From the NCBI GenBank assembly GCA_949752735.1, contig OX457047.1:4383618-4447617 (forward strand): a stretch of DNA of 64,000 nt, read 5' to 3'. Positions 10,407-21,997 of this stretch are shown piece by piece (positions within the stretch are counted from its first letter, which is position 1; each line of letters starts with the position of its first letter). The notes under the pieces were generated by a model. That model was not told the DNA's origin, did not search any database, and saw only the letters and a program-made list of their open reading frames with translations. The stretch is from Lumbricus terrestris. Its lineage: Eukaryota > Annelida > Clitellata > Crassiclitellata > Lumbricidae. Both the position numbers and the translations under genes were made by a program.

Positions 10407-12155
10407 TTAACCCATTAGTGCCCAGCGTCCGTTATAACAGACGCTTAGAAAACCCGTTGCCAAAATAAGAGGCAACTGCATAATATGGTCATCACTATTT
10501 TATTAAATTGGTGGGTTAATTGGCTATAGATTCCACTATTGTGATTGCCGGATTATGTGAATTGGAAATATTTTATTGCTTGTGCAAATGTGTCTACTGC
10601 AACATATCGAAAATCCTCGCTACCACTGGTAATTATATTTCTTTTTCGTATTGAACCAGAGGGAATTTAGAGAAAGTGGAAATGTTGTTTATAGTAGCCA
10701 TATGGGTCAATATGCTGACAAAATATTATCCAAATTACCGCAAGTTTTCCTAAGGAAATTTCGATTGCAATGTAAGCGTCCGTTATAACGGACGTCGGGC
10801 ACTAGCCTAGAGATGACGTTTCCTATAGCAAGTCTCCAAGCGTCATTGTTCCAACAATTACCTCCGTCATTGCATTGCTTGTAGTATGAAGTAAGCATCA
10901 GCCTGCAATTTATTCAGACTGGCGACTCACTATTTTGACATGCATCTTGCAGACTTTTGCACTTCTGACATTAGTTTGGGTACGCGGTGCATTTACCTGA
11001 GGAACTTGTAATTGAGGAACCTGAACAGTGTATGAACAGGTCAATTGACCTTGAAACCCATAGCAGCCAGGTGTAAAGAAGTTACTAGTATCATGCCTCA
11101 CTATACTGATGATATGCAGGCGTGACCGATGTGTTGTAAAAGGTTTCCCCACCCCCACCCCCTGCAGGGAGACCGTACTAAATCCCTGTCCTTCCTCTCG
11201 CAGGCCGACCATCCTTCCCGACGTAGGCTTTGGCTCATTTCCTCTGTTTTGCACTTGGTTCAAGATGCTCCCACCCTGTATAGGATATAAACCCCAGTAG
11301 GCCTATTATAGTTTCCAGTGCATGAGCTTTTGAAATGGTGGACGAATGTCGTGTGAAAGGATATTCACACATCCAGAAGAAAACCATGTCTGTTTTGCAA
11401 ACTTCCATGTTCCTGCTCTACGATCAAGGCATGGGTGGTGTTGATAAGTAAGATCGGCGCTATGCTTGTTGCATGATATGAATCAGTCAACGGAAATCGT
11501 GATGTCCAATCAGTCTACCTGTTTGACATAACTTGGTAGCCTATCTCGTGCAAAGTTTACTAAGGCATCAGAAGTTTGACTGCAGGCAACAGATGGCTGC
11601 AAGTGTACACAAGTGTCATGGCGTACCATCCAGTACTCAAGTGCCTGGCGTACCATCCATCCATGGTCAACGTGCTGCTGCAGTAGGCCTACTATAAACC
11701 TGATGTACGATGCGATGGAAACAATCATTGGAATGTACTAGGAAACACAAACAGCCATTGCAAGGTTTGAGAAATGTGATGGAAACCTTTATCATGGGAG
11801 CCACAAGTGCTATCACAATGCATGAAACGCTCGTAAATAAGCTGGTGCCCTGCGCCTGGCATTAGATAAGTGGAGATTATAAGCTCATAATTTTTATAGT
11901 AAATAGATATTGCAAATCATCAAAAACATTCACCAAGAATTGTATGAAATAAGAAGGATGCTTGATTCTGCAATGGCAACCTAAGCACTAGGCTAGTGCC
12001 CGACGTCCGTTATAACGGACAGTATGGAAAGTACTCATATTGTAGCAGGATTCAATAAATAAATTCCCAGCCATGTTACTGCACCAAGTTGTTGAGAATA
12101 CTGAAACTGCAACTTAATTTGTTGGGTTTTACCACTTTGGGCACTAATGGGTTAA
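10407..12155. mobile_element. piggyBac-type element with decayed interior
   Basis: TTAA lies at 10407-10410 and 12152-12155. Terminal inverted repeats are CCCATTAGTGCCCA on both ends. A second, inner inverted pair holds GTCCGTTATAACGGAC-type palindromes and GGGCACTAGCCTAG (about 10779-10812 and 11989-12021). The interior carries transposase remnants. It lies 6 bp from the hAT at 10083-10400. Confidence 0.85.
11335..11480 (+). pseudogene. piggyBac transposase remnant
   Basis: A plus-strand reading of this stretch gives YDQGMGGVDK, a stop, then DRRYA. In piggyBac-family transposases a YNxxMGGVDxxD motif carries a late catalytic aspartate followed by a RY-type segment. The match sits inside a TTAA-bounded element, so the assignment is consistent. 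The frame is broken by stops on both sides and no long reading frame survives. Confidence 0.6.
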
Positions 12156-13435
12156 AGTATTCTCAGTTTGCACACCTTTCAATCAAACTATTTCAAATCT
12201 CTATAAATTCAAAAAATTCCACTCCTACCATAAATTACTGAAAATCGCTTCCTATTCGCAGAATGATGACGAGCGCGAACAGTTCTTTGAAATTAGCACC
12301 GGACAGGAAAACTCTTACACGAAGTCATAAATTAATTGTGGTGCTGACAGGATTTCAGGCCAGGCCATCTGTTTTTCTTCAGTAGTAGGTCCGAGACTTG
12401 TGAAATGTGGAACAGTTTGGACGACAATTGACCCACTGCCCCAGCGGAGACAATCGCATCATTTACAGCCAGAGCTCCTAGAGGTTGAAGGCATTGTTAT
12501 TGTGCATTATTTAACGATAATGTCTATGATGCCTATACTACGAAACGATGCCTAGATTAATACACGAGAACGTGACCTATCTTATTATTATGAAACGATT
12601 AGTGACATCTTGCGTCTGCCTGAAAATACACGTTTTAAGATGCGTTTGAATATTCATAAGTTGTGTTTGAATATTCATAACGAGGTTGGAGGATGTTTCA
12701 AAACATTAGTAACATTAATTTTCAGTTTTCACCAAACTGTGTGATGACAAAGATTAGTATTCTGTCTTCCAGTTTTCTATGCCCACGCTTAGTACTGGAA
12801 CTTGGCCGTGGACATACCCTACTTTGGTGCATTCATTTGGAAAATTGATGTGCCTAAAATAAACAGAATCATAATCGTAATCTCTAAATTTCTAAAGCGC
12901 TACTCGAAAGAGAGCGGGGCACAAGCCTATTCACGACCGCTGTGCTGAGTTAGAATGCAGTATAGCTTACACCTAAATATTGCCTGCCATTTAATGACCT
13001 ATCTGCCACTGCTCGTACTTTTGGAGTGCCAGTCCCAATTCTTGAGAAATGAGAAGGGCGACTAAATTAATTTTTGGATTTGCGCAGATTGGGCCTCAGG
13101 GTAGAATTCTTATAAATCGCTATTTCAAAAGTTGCCATAAATAGTATTGTTCGTTATAACATGTATAAGTTAGTCTGGTGAAAGACATCTTGTTGCAATT
13201 TCAATGTGTGCTCATTGGCGATCGCTCGAAGACCTTAGGCCTGTAACTCTTTCCTTTACCTAGAAAATAATATTCTCCTTATTAACAATCCGGTTGACAC
13301 ACCGCAACCGGTTAGAACTGTACAATTATGCAGTTTAAGCAATTCACAAGAACGGAGATTACAGAATTGACAAATCTTAACAGTTACTATACTAACTGAG
13401 TAGACAGCCTGCATATTGCAGTCTTATTTGACCGC
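12156..13435. other. no gene; degraded R1-like pieces
   Basis: No gene recognised. Fragments such as GTGCCAGTCCCAATTC near 13028 and GGTCCGAGACTTGTGAAATG near 12388 look like old copies of dispersed repeat R1. Confidence 0.4.
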
Positions 13436-13515
13436 GCTGAGGTTGGGAGCGCCTCTGAGTAACCTCTCTTGAAGAGGCGCTGTACAAATGCATATAATGA
13501 ATGAAAGAATGAATG
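13436..13515 (+). repeat. CR1/SINE-type 3' tail
   Basis: GGGAGCGCCTCTGAGTAACC is followed by GAGGCGCTGTACAAATG and a GAATGAAA-rich run. This stem-like 3' end is shared by the CR1-like LINE at 34567-35160 and, inverted, by the tRNA-derived SINEs at 21998-22198 and 57419-57622. Only the tail is present, so the parent could be either. Confidence 0.7.
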
Positions 13516-14119
13516 TAACACAGTGAGCACCGTTCTTAAGGTGATGATGATGGTTTCTATTAATTTTCTTTTATGGCACGGAGCCACGGATGAGCAAAAA
13601 TTAGGCGTGTTTTATTAAATATATAGCTCTGTGAGCTACGTTCTAAAGGTGTAGTATGTCAACGGCTATTTTTTTTAACTGCGGCGAGTAATTAGTATTT
13701 TGTCATCATAATCGTAGAACATTAATTTAATAAACGCTACCCACAATCAAATGGCATGGACCAGCTTTTTCACGAGCGCTGCGTCTAGTAATATGGGTTA
13801 TCTAGATATATCAATCGCATAATTATTATCAGGTTGCTATAGAGTGGGGATTTAGCAAAAGCAGAGCGACATCTTGTGTTGCTTGAACCGTGTGGATTCG
13901 ACGATTACAGTCAAGCACACTGAAACCGATTTAGATTTGGATGAATTCTACACAAACAAAAATAAAGGCAACTTTAATTGCTCAAAATAATTAGATAAAT
14001 AAGTGGACGAAGCACGACCTCTGTTGTCAAAGGCGTCGTTTATCAGTGGCTTAAAACACGCGTTATAGTACAATTGCAGTGCGTATAAGACACCTTTGAA
14101 ATAATGTTACGAAGCCTAT

Positions 14120-14605
14120 CGCAAATTGGTGCGCGGACGATTGATCACCGGACGGTTGATCACCGGACGGTTGATCACCGGACGATTGATCACTGCGGAC
14201 GTTTGATCATCGACCGATTGATCACCGGACGATTGATCACCGAACGATTGATCACCGGTCTAGTGGTCATTGGAATCTATTAACTGAGGACGAAGGATAA
14301 ATGTCGTAATTACCGCTAGTAAAGATAAACATTTGCATGAAACGATATGACAGACTCAGTCTACCAAATAATGTATTTAATTTGTAATGAAATTATAAGA
14401 AGGGAAATGTGAAAATATATTGAAGCGGCAAGCGTTATTAAACTGGTAACTAATCAGATAAACAGATGCGTGCTTATTCTGATGTGCTATTTGCTGTGTG
14501 TATATTTAAGACCGATGATCAATCGGTCGATGATCAAACGTCCGCAGTGATCAATCGTCCGGTGATCAAACGTTAGGTGATCAATCGTCCTAGAATCCGC
14601 AAATT
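14120..14605. mobile_element. foldback element FB2
   Basis: The direct repeat CGCAAATT lies at 14120-14127 and 14598-14605. The insert 14128-14597 begins GGTGCGCGGACGATTG and its inverted right end is GATTCTAGGACGATTG. Both arms are arrays of GGACGATTGATCACC-like 15-mers (variants GGACGGTTGATCACC and GGACGTTTGATCATC). The central 240 bp is AT-rich and has no coding capacity. The duplicate locus near 44655-44670 lacks the insert and keeps a single CGCAAATT (inverted), which confirms the boundaries. Confidence 0.9.
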
Positions 14606-14838
14606 TAATCCGACGCTGGTTGAACTCTGTCAGTGCCAGTCCCAAGCCTGGTTAAAGAAGGAGGACGTCGCTTGATGGACTTTGTTACCACACAGTGAAT
14701 GTAAACTGCAACTACTACTACAATCGCAAGTATGGCGAAGCCCATACTTGATGGTTTAGTATTGACGTCAAATTGTTTTGTTATCATGATTTGATGGAAC
14801 AAGAAATGAACAACGTCGTCATTGCTAGAACTAAACAT
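14605..14838 (-). other. small frame kept in both duplication copies (copy A)
   Basis: A 77-residue minus-strand frame matches the first part of a 104-residue frame at 44416-44730 in the inverted copy. It starts MFSSSNDDVVHFLFHQIM, has a hydrophobic stretch AILAIVVVVAVYIHCVV near residues 36-52 that could span a membrane, and continues into PPSLTRLGTGTDRVQPAS, which is antisense R1 repeat. It stops early through two substitutions next to the foldback target site. I know no family like it. It may be chance coding over repeats. Confidence 0.25.
14616..14722 (+). repeat. dispersed repeat R1
   Basis: A good R1 copy, with TGCCAGTCCCAAGCCTGG, a GGAGGACGTCGC core and TTACCACACAGTGA. It forms part of duplication copy A. 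Its minus strand supplies part of the small frame at 14605-14838. Confidence 0.7.
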
Positions 14839-15395
14839 TTAAAATTTCTCAACAGTCCCTCTTTAAAACCTTTGTTTTAAATCGATTGTTTCGTAAGTTA
14901 TATAATCCAAATTCAACATCTCAACTGAGTCAGAATCAACTTGCAAAGTGTGGTCTGCATGAAGGAAATACCTAATGGAGAGATAAAACAGCTCACCTAC
15001 CCGCGGCCTTTCCAATACAAAGCCTGGACAAAGAGAAGGCAATGCAAGTGTTTTCTATGACGCAATGTCGTTGAGCAGCAGATAAATCGTGATAAAGATA
15101 GAGCTATAATATTATCACTAGAAAGAAACTAGCTTAATTATTAATTGCTAAAGAGATATAATTATCTGGGGAAGAAATGCCTGCAATGACAAGATGAGAA
15201 ACTGGATAATTAATTTTATCGGTTTTCGTAACGCATGTTAAAGCAATTACAATAATTGCGTTTATTTAGACACCTTCAAATCTGTCATTATAGGTGATAG
15301 AAATTTAAAATTGCTCAAACGCATATTGAATGCCATTTTAGTAAACAACAATATGCAGTTTGTTGGAACAAATTTTGTATTTTATTTTATTTAGG

Positions 15396-15440
15396 GTTTG
15401 AATCTCGGTAAGTGATTAAATCACTTACCGAGATTCAAAC
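15396..15440. repeat. perfect 45-bp palindrome
   Basis: Two 22-bp arms (GTTTGAATCTCGGTAAGTGA...) meet at a single central base. The same palindrome is conserved at 43809-43853, where only the central base differs. It marks one end of the inverted duplication and would form a cruciform or hairpin. Confidence 0.92.
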
Positions 15441-15525
15441 ACTTTCACGTTGGTCTACTATTATTATAGAACGCGGATTAAGTAAGAGAGAGTGGATAAT
15501 CGAACTTGTTAGCGTAGTGTGTCTT

Positions 15526-15600
15526 TAACACTTTGACCGCCCAGTACGAGTTAACTCGTACTGGCATTAACATGGCGTGTTGGCGGTCAATGTGTCAAAC
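15526..15600. repeat. compact palindromic element
   Basis: A perfect 24-bp palindrome at 15541-15564 (CCAGTACGAGTT and its complement) lies inside an inverted pair TTTGACCGCC / GGCGGTCAA. TTAA precedes the left side at about 15526, but no matching TTAA ends the right, so a miniature piggyBac origin is only a guess. Confidence 0.5.
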
Positions 15601-15602
15601 AG

Positions 15603-16520
15603 CAACACGTGTAATCTAGAATGCTGTGAAAACTATCGTTTCACTGCATCAGCGTCGCCCTCCTCATGTCTACATGCTTGGGACTGGAACAGTCGAGTTT
15701 ATTAGATACAATCATACTTGGTAAAATCTGTTTAAATGATCGGACTGCAGCCCTTTAAATAAGACGATAGAATTGATCACCAGAGTTCGAAATGCACAAT
15801 TTTTTGGCTTATATAACCTCGAAAGCACCGTTTCAAAGGTGTCTAAAAAGATCGCTCTAACCAATCTACGGAAATTGTAACTTGATATCAGAATCATTAC
15901 TGTCCCTGAGGAAAACATAGCGGCAACGAAGTCTCTCCAGCTAGCTTATGGGGCAGTGACGTATATGAGTGCTATTCTTGAATATGAAAGGTGTATACAC
16001 AGACTTTTGTGGACGGCATCGGCCTCTGTTGCCATTATCTGAGTTCATGCATTGTATGATAATTATACATTGTCTATTGTGAATTATCGCGAGCGGCCAC
16101 TGATATCATAAGACTGGACTACACATTATAATGTAAGCGCTTCGATAATTTTTATTTGCTTACAACCACATTAAAAGGGGTGTCCATAAAACACATCTAT
16201 AGAAATAAATAAAATGGTGTAAGTCCATAATGTTTAACAGCGTTTTACATCGTTGTACAGTTACTGTAGCCTACAGCTCTATTGAATCAGTCCCCGGAGT
16301 CACTACCGAATGAATTCGTGTCTGAGTATAAGCGACTGACTTAGCTTCTCAGGCAATGAACTCATATTATTCCTAACCGCTCACGGACTGCTATCCGACA
16401 GCGTCGTTTATTCTCAGTCGCGGATCCTAAGACCTGGAATGACCCCCTGTAATACTCGCTTAGTTACCAAGGGTCACTCCACTCCGTTCATATAGATCTT
16501 CAAACAATCTTATTTAGCTG
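15603..16520. other. no gene; old repeat pieces
   Basis: No gene recognised. A degraded inverted R1 piece lies at about 15650-15695 (CATGCTTGGGACTGGAAC) and an R2-like piece at 16015-16050 (GGCCTCTGTTGCCAT). Two AAAGGTGT motifs lie at 15836-15843 and 15987-15994. Confidence 0.4.
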
Positions 16521-16522
16521 TG

Positions 16523-16580
16523 TGTTGGTCGCGAGCGCTTCCGAGTAGTTAACCCTCAAGAGGCGCTATACAAATTTTCG
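16523..16580 (+). repeat. CR1/SINE-type 3' tail
   Basis: CGAGCGCTTCCGAGTAG, then CTCAAGAGGCGCTATACAAA. It has the same tail architecture as 13436-13515. No upstream LINE or SINE body is recognisable. Confidence 0.6.
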
Positions 16581-16638
16581 AAAACAATGATAAGTGGTTT
16601 TTCTTTATTTTAAAATTCGGCTGATGTTATTTAATTTA

Positions 16639-16768
16639 TTGGTTTCAGAACAATAATTAGTATACCTATACTACACCGACAGTTAACTCTGGGGCAATTC
16701 TGGCATGTCCACACCATAGGTGCTCTAAGCAAAATGCAAAACGAAGATTATTAATGTTCTGAAACCAA
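16639..16768. repeat. small inverted-repeat element
   Basis: TTGGTTTCAGAACA at 16639-16652 is repeated in inverted form at 16755-16768, separated by about 100 bp. This is the size and shape of a miniature inverted-repeat element, but no clear target duplication was seen. Confidence 0.45.
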
Positions 16769-17130
16769 GAAATTAACTAACATTGTTCTTGGAAGACGCC
16801 GCTTTCTAGCACGTTGAAGTAATCATCAATCCGACATAACATATAAAACACATGAAAAATTATTATATTACCAGCACATTTGGGAGTGATCCCATGGTCC
16901 GAATTTAGCCGAATTTGGATATGTTATTCAGCAAAAGTATTCTGAGCAGGAAACCGTTTAAAAACCTTCAGAAGCAATTTTGCCCAGGTTGACGATATAT
17001 TATTTGAACTTGATTTCCTGGACAACAACTGTACATACAAACCAGCAATCCTCAGACACATCGTATCCTTATTATAATTAACAATTATTTGGGCCTAGGA
17101 CAGTTTACCTGCGCGTAATGTATGAATTTG
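16769..17130. other. no gene recognised
   Basis: AT-rich sequence, with nothing identified. Confidence 0.4.
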
Positions 17131-17330
17131 GCGTTCTGCTAATATATAACCAAGAGATATTCATTAAAATGGTGTGCAAAATAATTATTTATCGCATGGA
17201 AACGAGTGCGCTGGATCACTGAAATGTCCTGCGTTCTGCTTATTTATAACCAAGAGATATTCATTAAAATGGTGTGCAAAATAATTATTTATCGCATGTA
17301 AACGACAGCGCTGCTGCACCACTCAAGTGT
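17131..17330. repeat. 100-bp tandem duplication
   Basis: Two adjacent 100-bp units, 17131-17230 and 17231-17330, each begin GCGTTCTGCT and share CAAGAGATATTCATTAAAAT. They are nearly identical in the middle and diverge at their 3' parts. Confidence 0.9.
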
Positions 17331-17524
17331 CCGATTACTTCAACGTCTGATCTGTTCTTATAATTATTATGTTGTGTTCTGTGCCTTTACGTCATTCGAC
17401 TGATTTGACAGATTCACAGTTTGTTGCTATTTAGCTCAACAGTCAACCGCAACCCACAGCCTCCTGTTTAGAATCACGCTCAAACAGACGGCTGTTCTAA
17501 TTATCACCCTGGGACCGAAAGACA

Positions 17525-17835
17525 ATTATACTGATTGACCGATTGATTGACCAAGTGACTGACTGATATTGATTGACTGAAAGGTTGATTGACCTAATGG
17601 ATCATTCACTTTTTGACTGATTGATTGACAAAGTCACTGGTTCATTGATACACTGAATCAGTTATTCTTTTTATCATTGAATAACGGACTCACTCACATA
17701 ATATCTGATTCAGTGAACAGCTGAGTGACTGACTAACTGAACTTTCTTAATTACTGAATGACCGACACACTGTCTGATTGATTGATTCACCGGTTAAATG
17801 ATTGATTTCTTGATTCGTTGCCTGACTAACCTATT
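17525..17835. repeat. degenerate TGAY tetranucleotide tract
   Basis: Dense TGATTGAC, TGACTGA and ATTGATTG runs over about 300 bp show an old, mutated tetranucleotide microsatellite. No gene is present. Confidence 0.7.
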
Positions 17836-18254
17836 GTCTGGCCGAAAGAAGTCAATGTTCGATCTAAGCCTGTATACGGGAAGTTCACACGATTAATGAA
17901 TTCTTACGGGTTTTATTTTCAAGAGTTGTTGTAAGACAGTCGTGATGAAATTCCGTCCAATATCTTCTCCATCCTTCGAATCCACCAAAACCTAATCTCA
18001 TCCGATCTCTACTCAGGTCTTTCAATAAAATTGACAATACTGTTTTCAAAATTCTACATTGAGCAATTACTTGTACATTCCCTCTAATGTCCTGCCGTTT
18101 CGATTCTAAACACTCTCTGACATTGCCATGCGATTTTGGCTTCGAAACGATTTGTCCGTAACTGCCAATAAATATTGTTTTGACTAAGAGCCATCACTTA
18201 TGGGAAATTTTAGGATTGAGATTAGGATGATGCATAGAACTATTATAATATTTT

Positions 18255-18530
18255 AAAGTGTTGTCGACTTTATTTCCTCCGAGTAGTGAGCTTGAAGGGA
18301 CGCTATAGCAAAAAATGCGAGAATAGATAAAATAAAATCGATATCTTTGTGTCTCTTGCAAGGACTGCTTTAGACAGAACTGGAGCTTTTGCCTTCATTG
18401 GTTCTGCGCGATGGAATCGTCTCTCTCTCCATTGACACGTTCTTTGTTATTAAATGTTACCCCACGCACAACTTTCCGCTCTCTGAAAACAACTCTTTTC
18501 TTTCGGTCATTCACAATGTGGACGCCTGAT
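18255..18530 (+). pseudogene. CR1/L2-like LINE fragments
   Basis: Positions 18255-18320 resemble the CR1-type 3' tail (CTCCGAGTAG, GACGCTATAG). Positions 18375-18525 read, in one plus frame, AFAFIGSARWNRLSLPLTRS and later TFRSLKTTLFF. This matches the C-terminal FxxxGPxLWNxLP ... FRxxLKTxLF pattern of CR1/L2 reverse transcriptases. The match is short and diverged. Confidence 0.5.
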
Positions 18531-19129
18531 TGGTTTGCACTGTGGGAAAGCCTACGCTTTTTAAATTGATTTGCACAATACAGTAGGATGAGCATTATCC
18601 AAGAAGTAAGCCGCAAACATTCACGTAATCCAAGCTTTTATAGCATTCATTGTAATCAAATGAGTGGTGTGTAACCTAAAGTTTTCAATGTATTTCAGTT
18701 AACAATAATATTGTTTCACTTTTCAGCACTTTCTGCCTTGTTTCCCTTTTTCATTTATTTTTTTTCTGGAATTTGTATGATATGATAGACGGTAGAGCAA
18801 AAAGATTTGTGTCATTATTACAATAGTCAAGTTTAAAAATTATTTTCAAATCTTCAGAAATCCTTTGTGATTTGTTTCTACGTAAACATCGAATTACAGG
18901 TAGCTAGAATGAGACAACGCTTACAAGTTTGTGTCACATCTCTTATTGAAAGCAAGTGTGTTTCTTATGATTCGAACTTAGCATTTCAAGGCACCGTGAT
19001 CAACGCAAATCCAACGGAAAACGCCACATAACGGCGACATTATTATATAACTAAGCGTTAGAACTACCGTGGTTAATTTCATCTGAACATTAGTGAAGAA
19101 CTTGAGTAACGGTAAAAAAGTAAAAAACT

Positions 19130-19970
19130 TAGCTGCAACTTGACTCTCAATCAAAGAAAGACTCAGGAGATGGTTGGTCACCGTCCGGAACGAGGAATGC
19201 TGCAGTTCGGTCCAGCAGAGATTCCGGGTCTTATTCGGGTCCAAAGTATGACGATTTTAGGGGTTGTCGTGACTGAAAACCTAGGGTTTGAAGCCCATAT
19301 CAGGCGAATATGCATCCAGGCAAGACAGTCGCTTTATGCCTTGCGAATCATGACTGCACACGGCCTCAAGGGACCAAGCCTGCATGACGTTTGTAAGATG
19401 ACCACAGTGGCACGCATGTTATATGCGGCCCCGGCATGGTGGGGCTTTGCAGGGCAACAGGAACGCGGCAGACTGCAGGCCATATTGGACCGTTTGATCC
19501 GACTGCACTATCTTCCTGAGGACAATCCTACATTCGAGGCTCTGTGTAGCACGGCGGACGGGAGGCTCTTCGCTGCCCTCCTACTTAATCCAGGACATGT
19601 ATTGAACCCACTCCTCCCACCACTGAGGCCCCAGCCTTATTCCATGAGGCCAAGACTACATGACCGAATCATTCCTAGGGCGGACAACCTAACGAGGAAA
19701 TCATTTATAACAAGGATGCTTTATCATATTTAAATGTAATACTATATAAACCAAAGTGCAGCATAAATTGTTGGTCATTAAAAGAACTTTTTTAAATTTA
19801 AAATTTATATTGGATTTGGACTCAGGATTTTATGCTATTCTAAAACACTTTGACATTGTTTGGATATAGAAATTATGTACGTTTGTTTATTATACTTTGT
19901 ATGTACACCAAAATGCGGATAGCAATTGGTATATTAAAGAATATTCTTATCTTATCTTATCTTAACGACA
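19130..19970 (+). mobile_element. 5'-truncated LINE with TTATC tail
   Basis: A coding part (19140-19733) is followed by about 230 bp of 3' region and a short microsatellite tail CTTATCTTATCTTATC ending near 19963. Such tails are typical of CR1/jockey-like LINE groups. The 5' end is cut just after the catalytic reverse transcriptase motif. No target duplication was seen. Confidence 0.75.
19140..19733 (+). pseudogene. LINE reverse transcriptase C-terminal region
   Basis: A 197-residue open frame covers the thumb and C-terminal region of a jockey/CR1-like reverse transcriptase. It starts LNQRKTQEMV, the lysine-threonine motif that follows the YxDD box. It continues with MTILGVVVTENLGFEAHI at about residues 37-54, LYAAPAWWGF near 93-102 and a distal PYSMRPRLHDRIIPR at 165-179, a common C-terminal signature. 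The frame ends FITRMLYHI. The finger and palm domains and the endonuclease are absent, so it is inactive. The frame is intact and its GC content is higher than its surroundings, which suggests fairly recent insertion. Confidence 0.8.
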
Positions 19971-20653
19971 ACAGTTGGAACTCTAAAAGACATCTCTTCA
20001 TCAATAATCTGTGAAGCTCGCAAAAGCACGCAATAAATTTCTAATGGTTGATTCAGTGAATGCGAATAATCTGATAGGCTTACCCCCGCTGCGTAGCTTT
20101 CCGGAGACCTCTAACGACAAATTTTAGTGGCAATCATAAAGATGATTTAGGGTTGATATCAACGGCATAGACAGAAAACGTTTCCTAAGAACTTTCACTT
20201 TAAACACCTTTAGCGCAATTTAATCACGATGTATAAATACTTTTTGTTTATAACATTTAATCGTATTCTTCAGTCGATGAACTTGTAATGTTATCGAACT
20301 TCCACTTTAAAAAATCTTATTGATGCGAAACTTCCACCATCAATTGTTATTAGTAGTGTCAGACAGTTTATATAGCCAAGGTAATCTCGATTTAATGGTA
20401 TCTAGCCTGACACAATTTGATAGTTATGTTAATCGTTTTTAAAGCAGTCTTTAACATTGTAAGTAAAGGCATATTTTTCAAATATTCAATGATACAACGG
20501 AAAATTTACTAAAAGCAGAACAAAACATGACTTATTTTGAAATACATGAGGCCGACTACTATTACTATGATGATTTTTTGGTTGGTTACTATATAAAGAC
20601 CAATGTTCAGGATGTGTAAACATGTCATGTATACTTCGGTTGCAAATAAAACA

Positions 20654-20687
<34 letters not shown>

Positions 20688-21990
20688 AAAGACACTACGC
20701 AAGAAAAAAGAAGATGATTGGCGTGGCTCTCTACCTGCCTCAGACAATTATAAACTATCATCACCAGAGTTGATGGAATAATAATATGAGTTGGAGAGTT
20801 GAAGCCTTCGAGCTTGAGTAGATTTTGTCAATTTCTTGAGAAATGCGACTTAGTTATTTCTTAAAATTTCGAGATCGTTCACTTTCGATATCGGGTCTAA
20901 CCATGCTGATGCTATCTGACAACGAACGCGGCAGGTTATGTTTTGGATTTTACCATCTCATGAACTGTGTGGAATAAGATTGGACGATGTTGTGAGGTCC
21001 AGTAAGGCAGTCTGAGAACTCCTTTATAAAAACCGATGACTCTGATCATTTTGCTTTCTTGCCCTCCTATGCAGTCTTTGCGTCTCTCATCCACAATGTC
21101 ATGGAATACTTGATTCCAACCAGTTTGTTCATCTGATTGCTTTGGACTTTTCCAAACTCAAGACAAGAGATAATCAGTACCGGTACTATCGAAATACCGC
21201 CAGGCATGCAAATCTTCCATGGGCGGAGTTAGTTTTCAGTTCCTTTGAGGGGCTAAAAATAAAAATAAACACTTTTATCATTGCATGGTTTTCAAATATA
21301 TGGAAACTCGAGATCTGTTCTGGACCAAAAGTATCTGCTGAGCTCTAAGACAATGATTTGTTTGATCTATTCCTCTTTTGACCAGTTCATTTTTGAAGAT
21401 TCATTGGTTAAATTTCTCATCCAGAGGTAGCGGATATTCAAATTGTTGCCCATGAATTTCTGCAAAAGTGGCAATGCGAGCAATTGCAATGTCATGCATT
21501 TTACTTAAAATGGTTAATACTTTACCTCATTGAACTGTCCAACGTTGGTATTTAATTCTTTCAAAAACGTGCTTTTTGCGAAATTGATGACTCAGCTAAG
21601 ATTGCATACGTCTCGCCACACTAAAATGCATAGGAGTCCTACATCAAAGAAACTTGCATACCATAATTTCAAGCATTGGCACCTCTATGTGAGAACTCTC
21701 CATCCTACGGGATTTTACTGTATCAAAACTGACACTCTTGTACAAAGTGCTGACTCAGCTAAACTTACACTTATGTTGGCAAACTAAAAGGCTTAAAGGT
21801 TTAGAGTTGCGCACTTACCCATCTCATGCATCCGAAATTTGCAATTCCATGCAATTCAATATATTTACATCAAAACCATTGCTGATGTTTTAGTGCATGG
21901 TGACAAAGGACGGCTTCAAAGGACTGAAGAGAGATGCAGAAAGTAGATATGAGTGGCGTCCAGTGTTTTTGTTTGTATTTTTTGTTTGTA
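19971..21990. other. no gene; one LINE-type tail
   Basis: No gene recognised. At about 20645-20690 GCAAATAAAACATT runs into a GATT repeat, which looks like a polyadenylation signal plus the microsatellite tail of an otherwise unrecognisable retroelement. Short frames near 21140 and 21530 lack any family signature. Confidence 0.45.
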
Positions 21991-21997
21991 TGTGCAC

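Larger units (their letters stand above)
13596..15445. repeat. inverted duplication, copy A
   Basis: This segment is closely similar, in opposite orientation, to 43806-45165. Shared landmarks include the 45-bp palindrome at one end, the R1 repeat, and the AGACACCTTTGA and GCAGAGCGACATCTTGTG-like stretches. Copy A is about 470 bp longer because a foldback element (14128-14597) has inserted. No terminal duplication was found, so it could be a transposon family or a segmental duplication. Confidence 0.8.
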
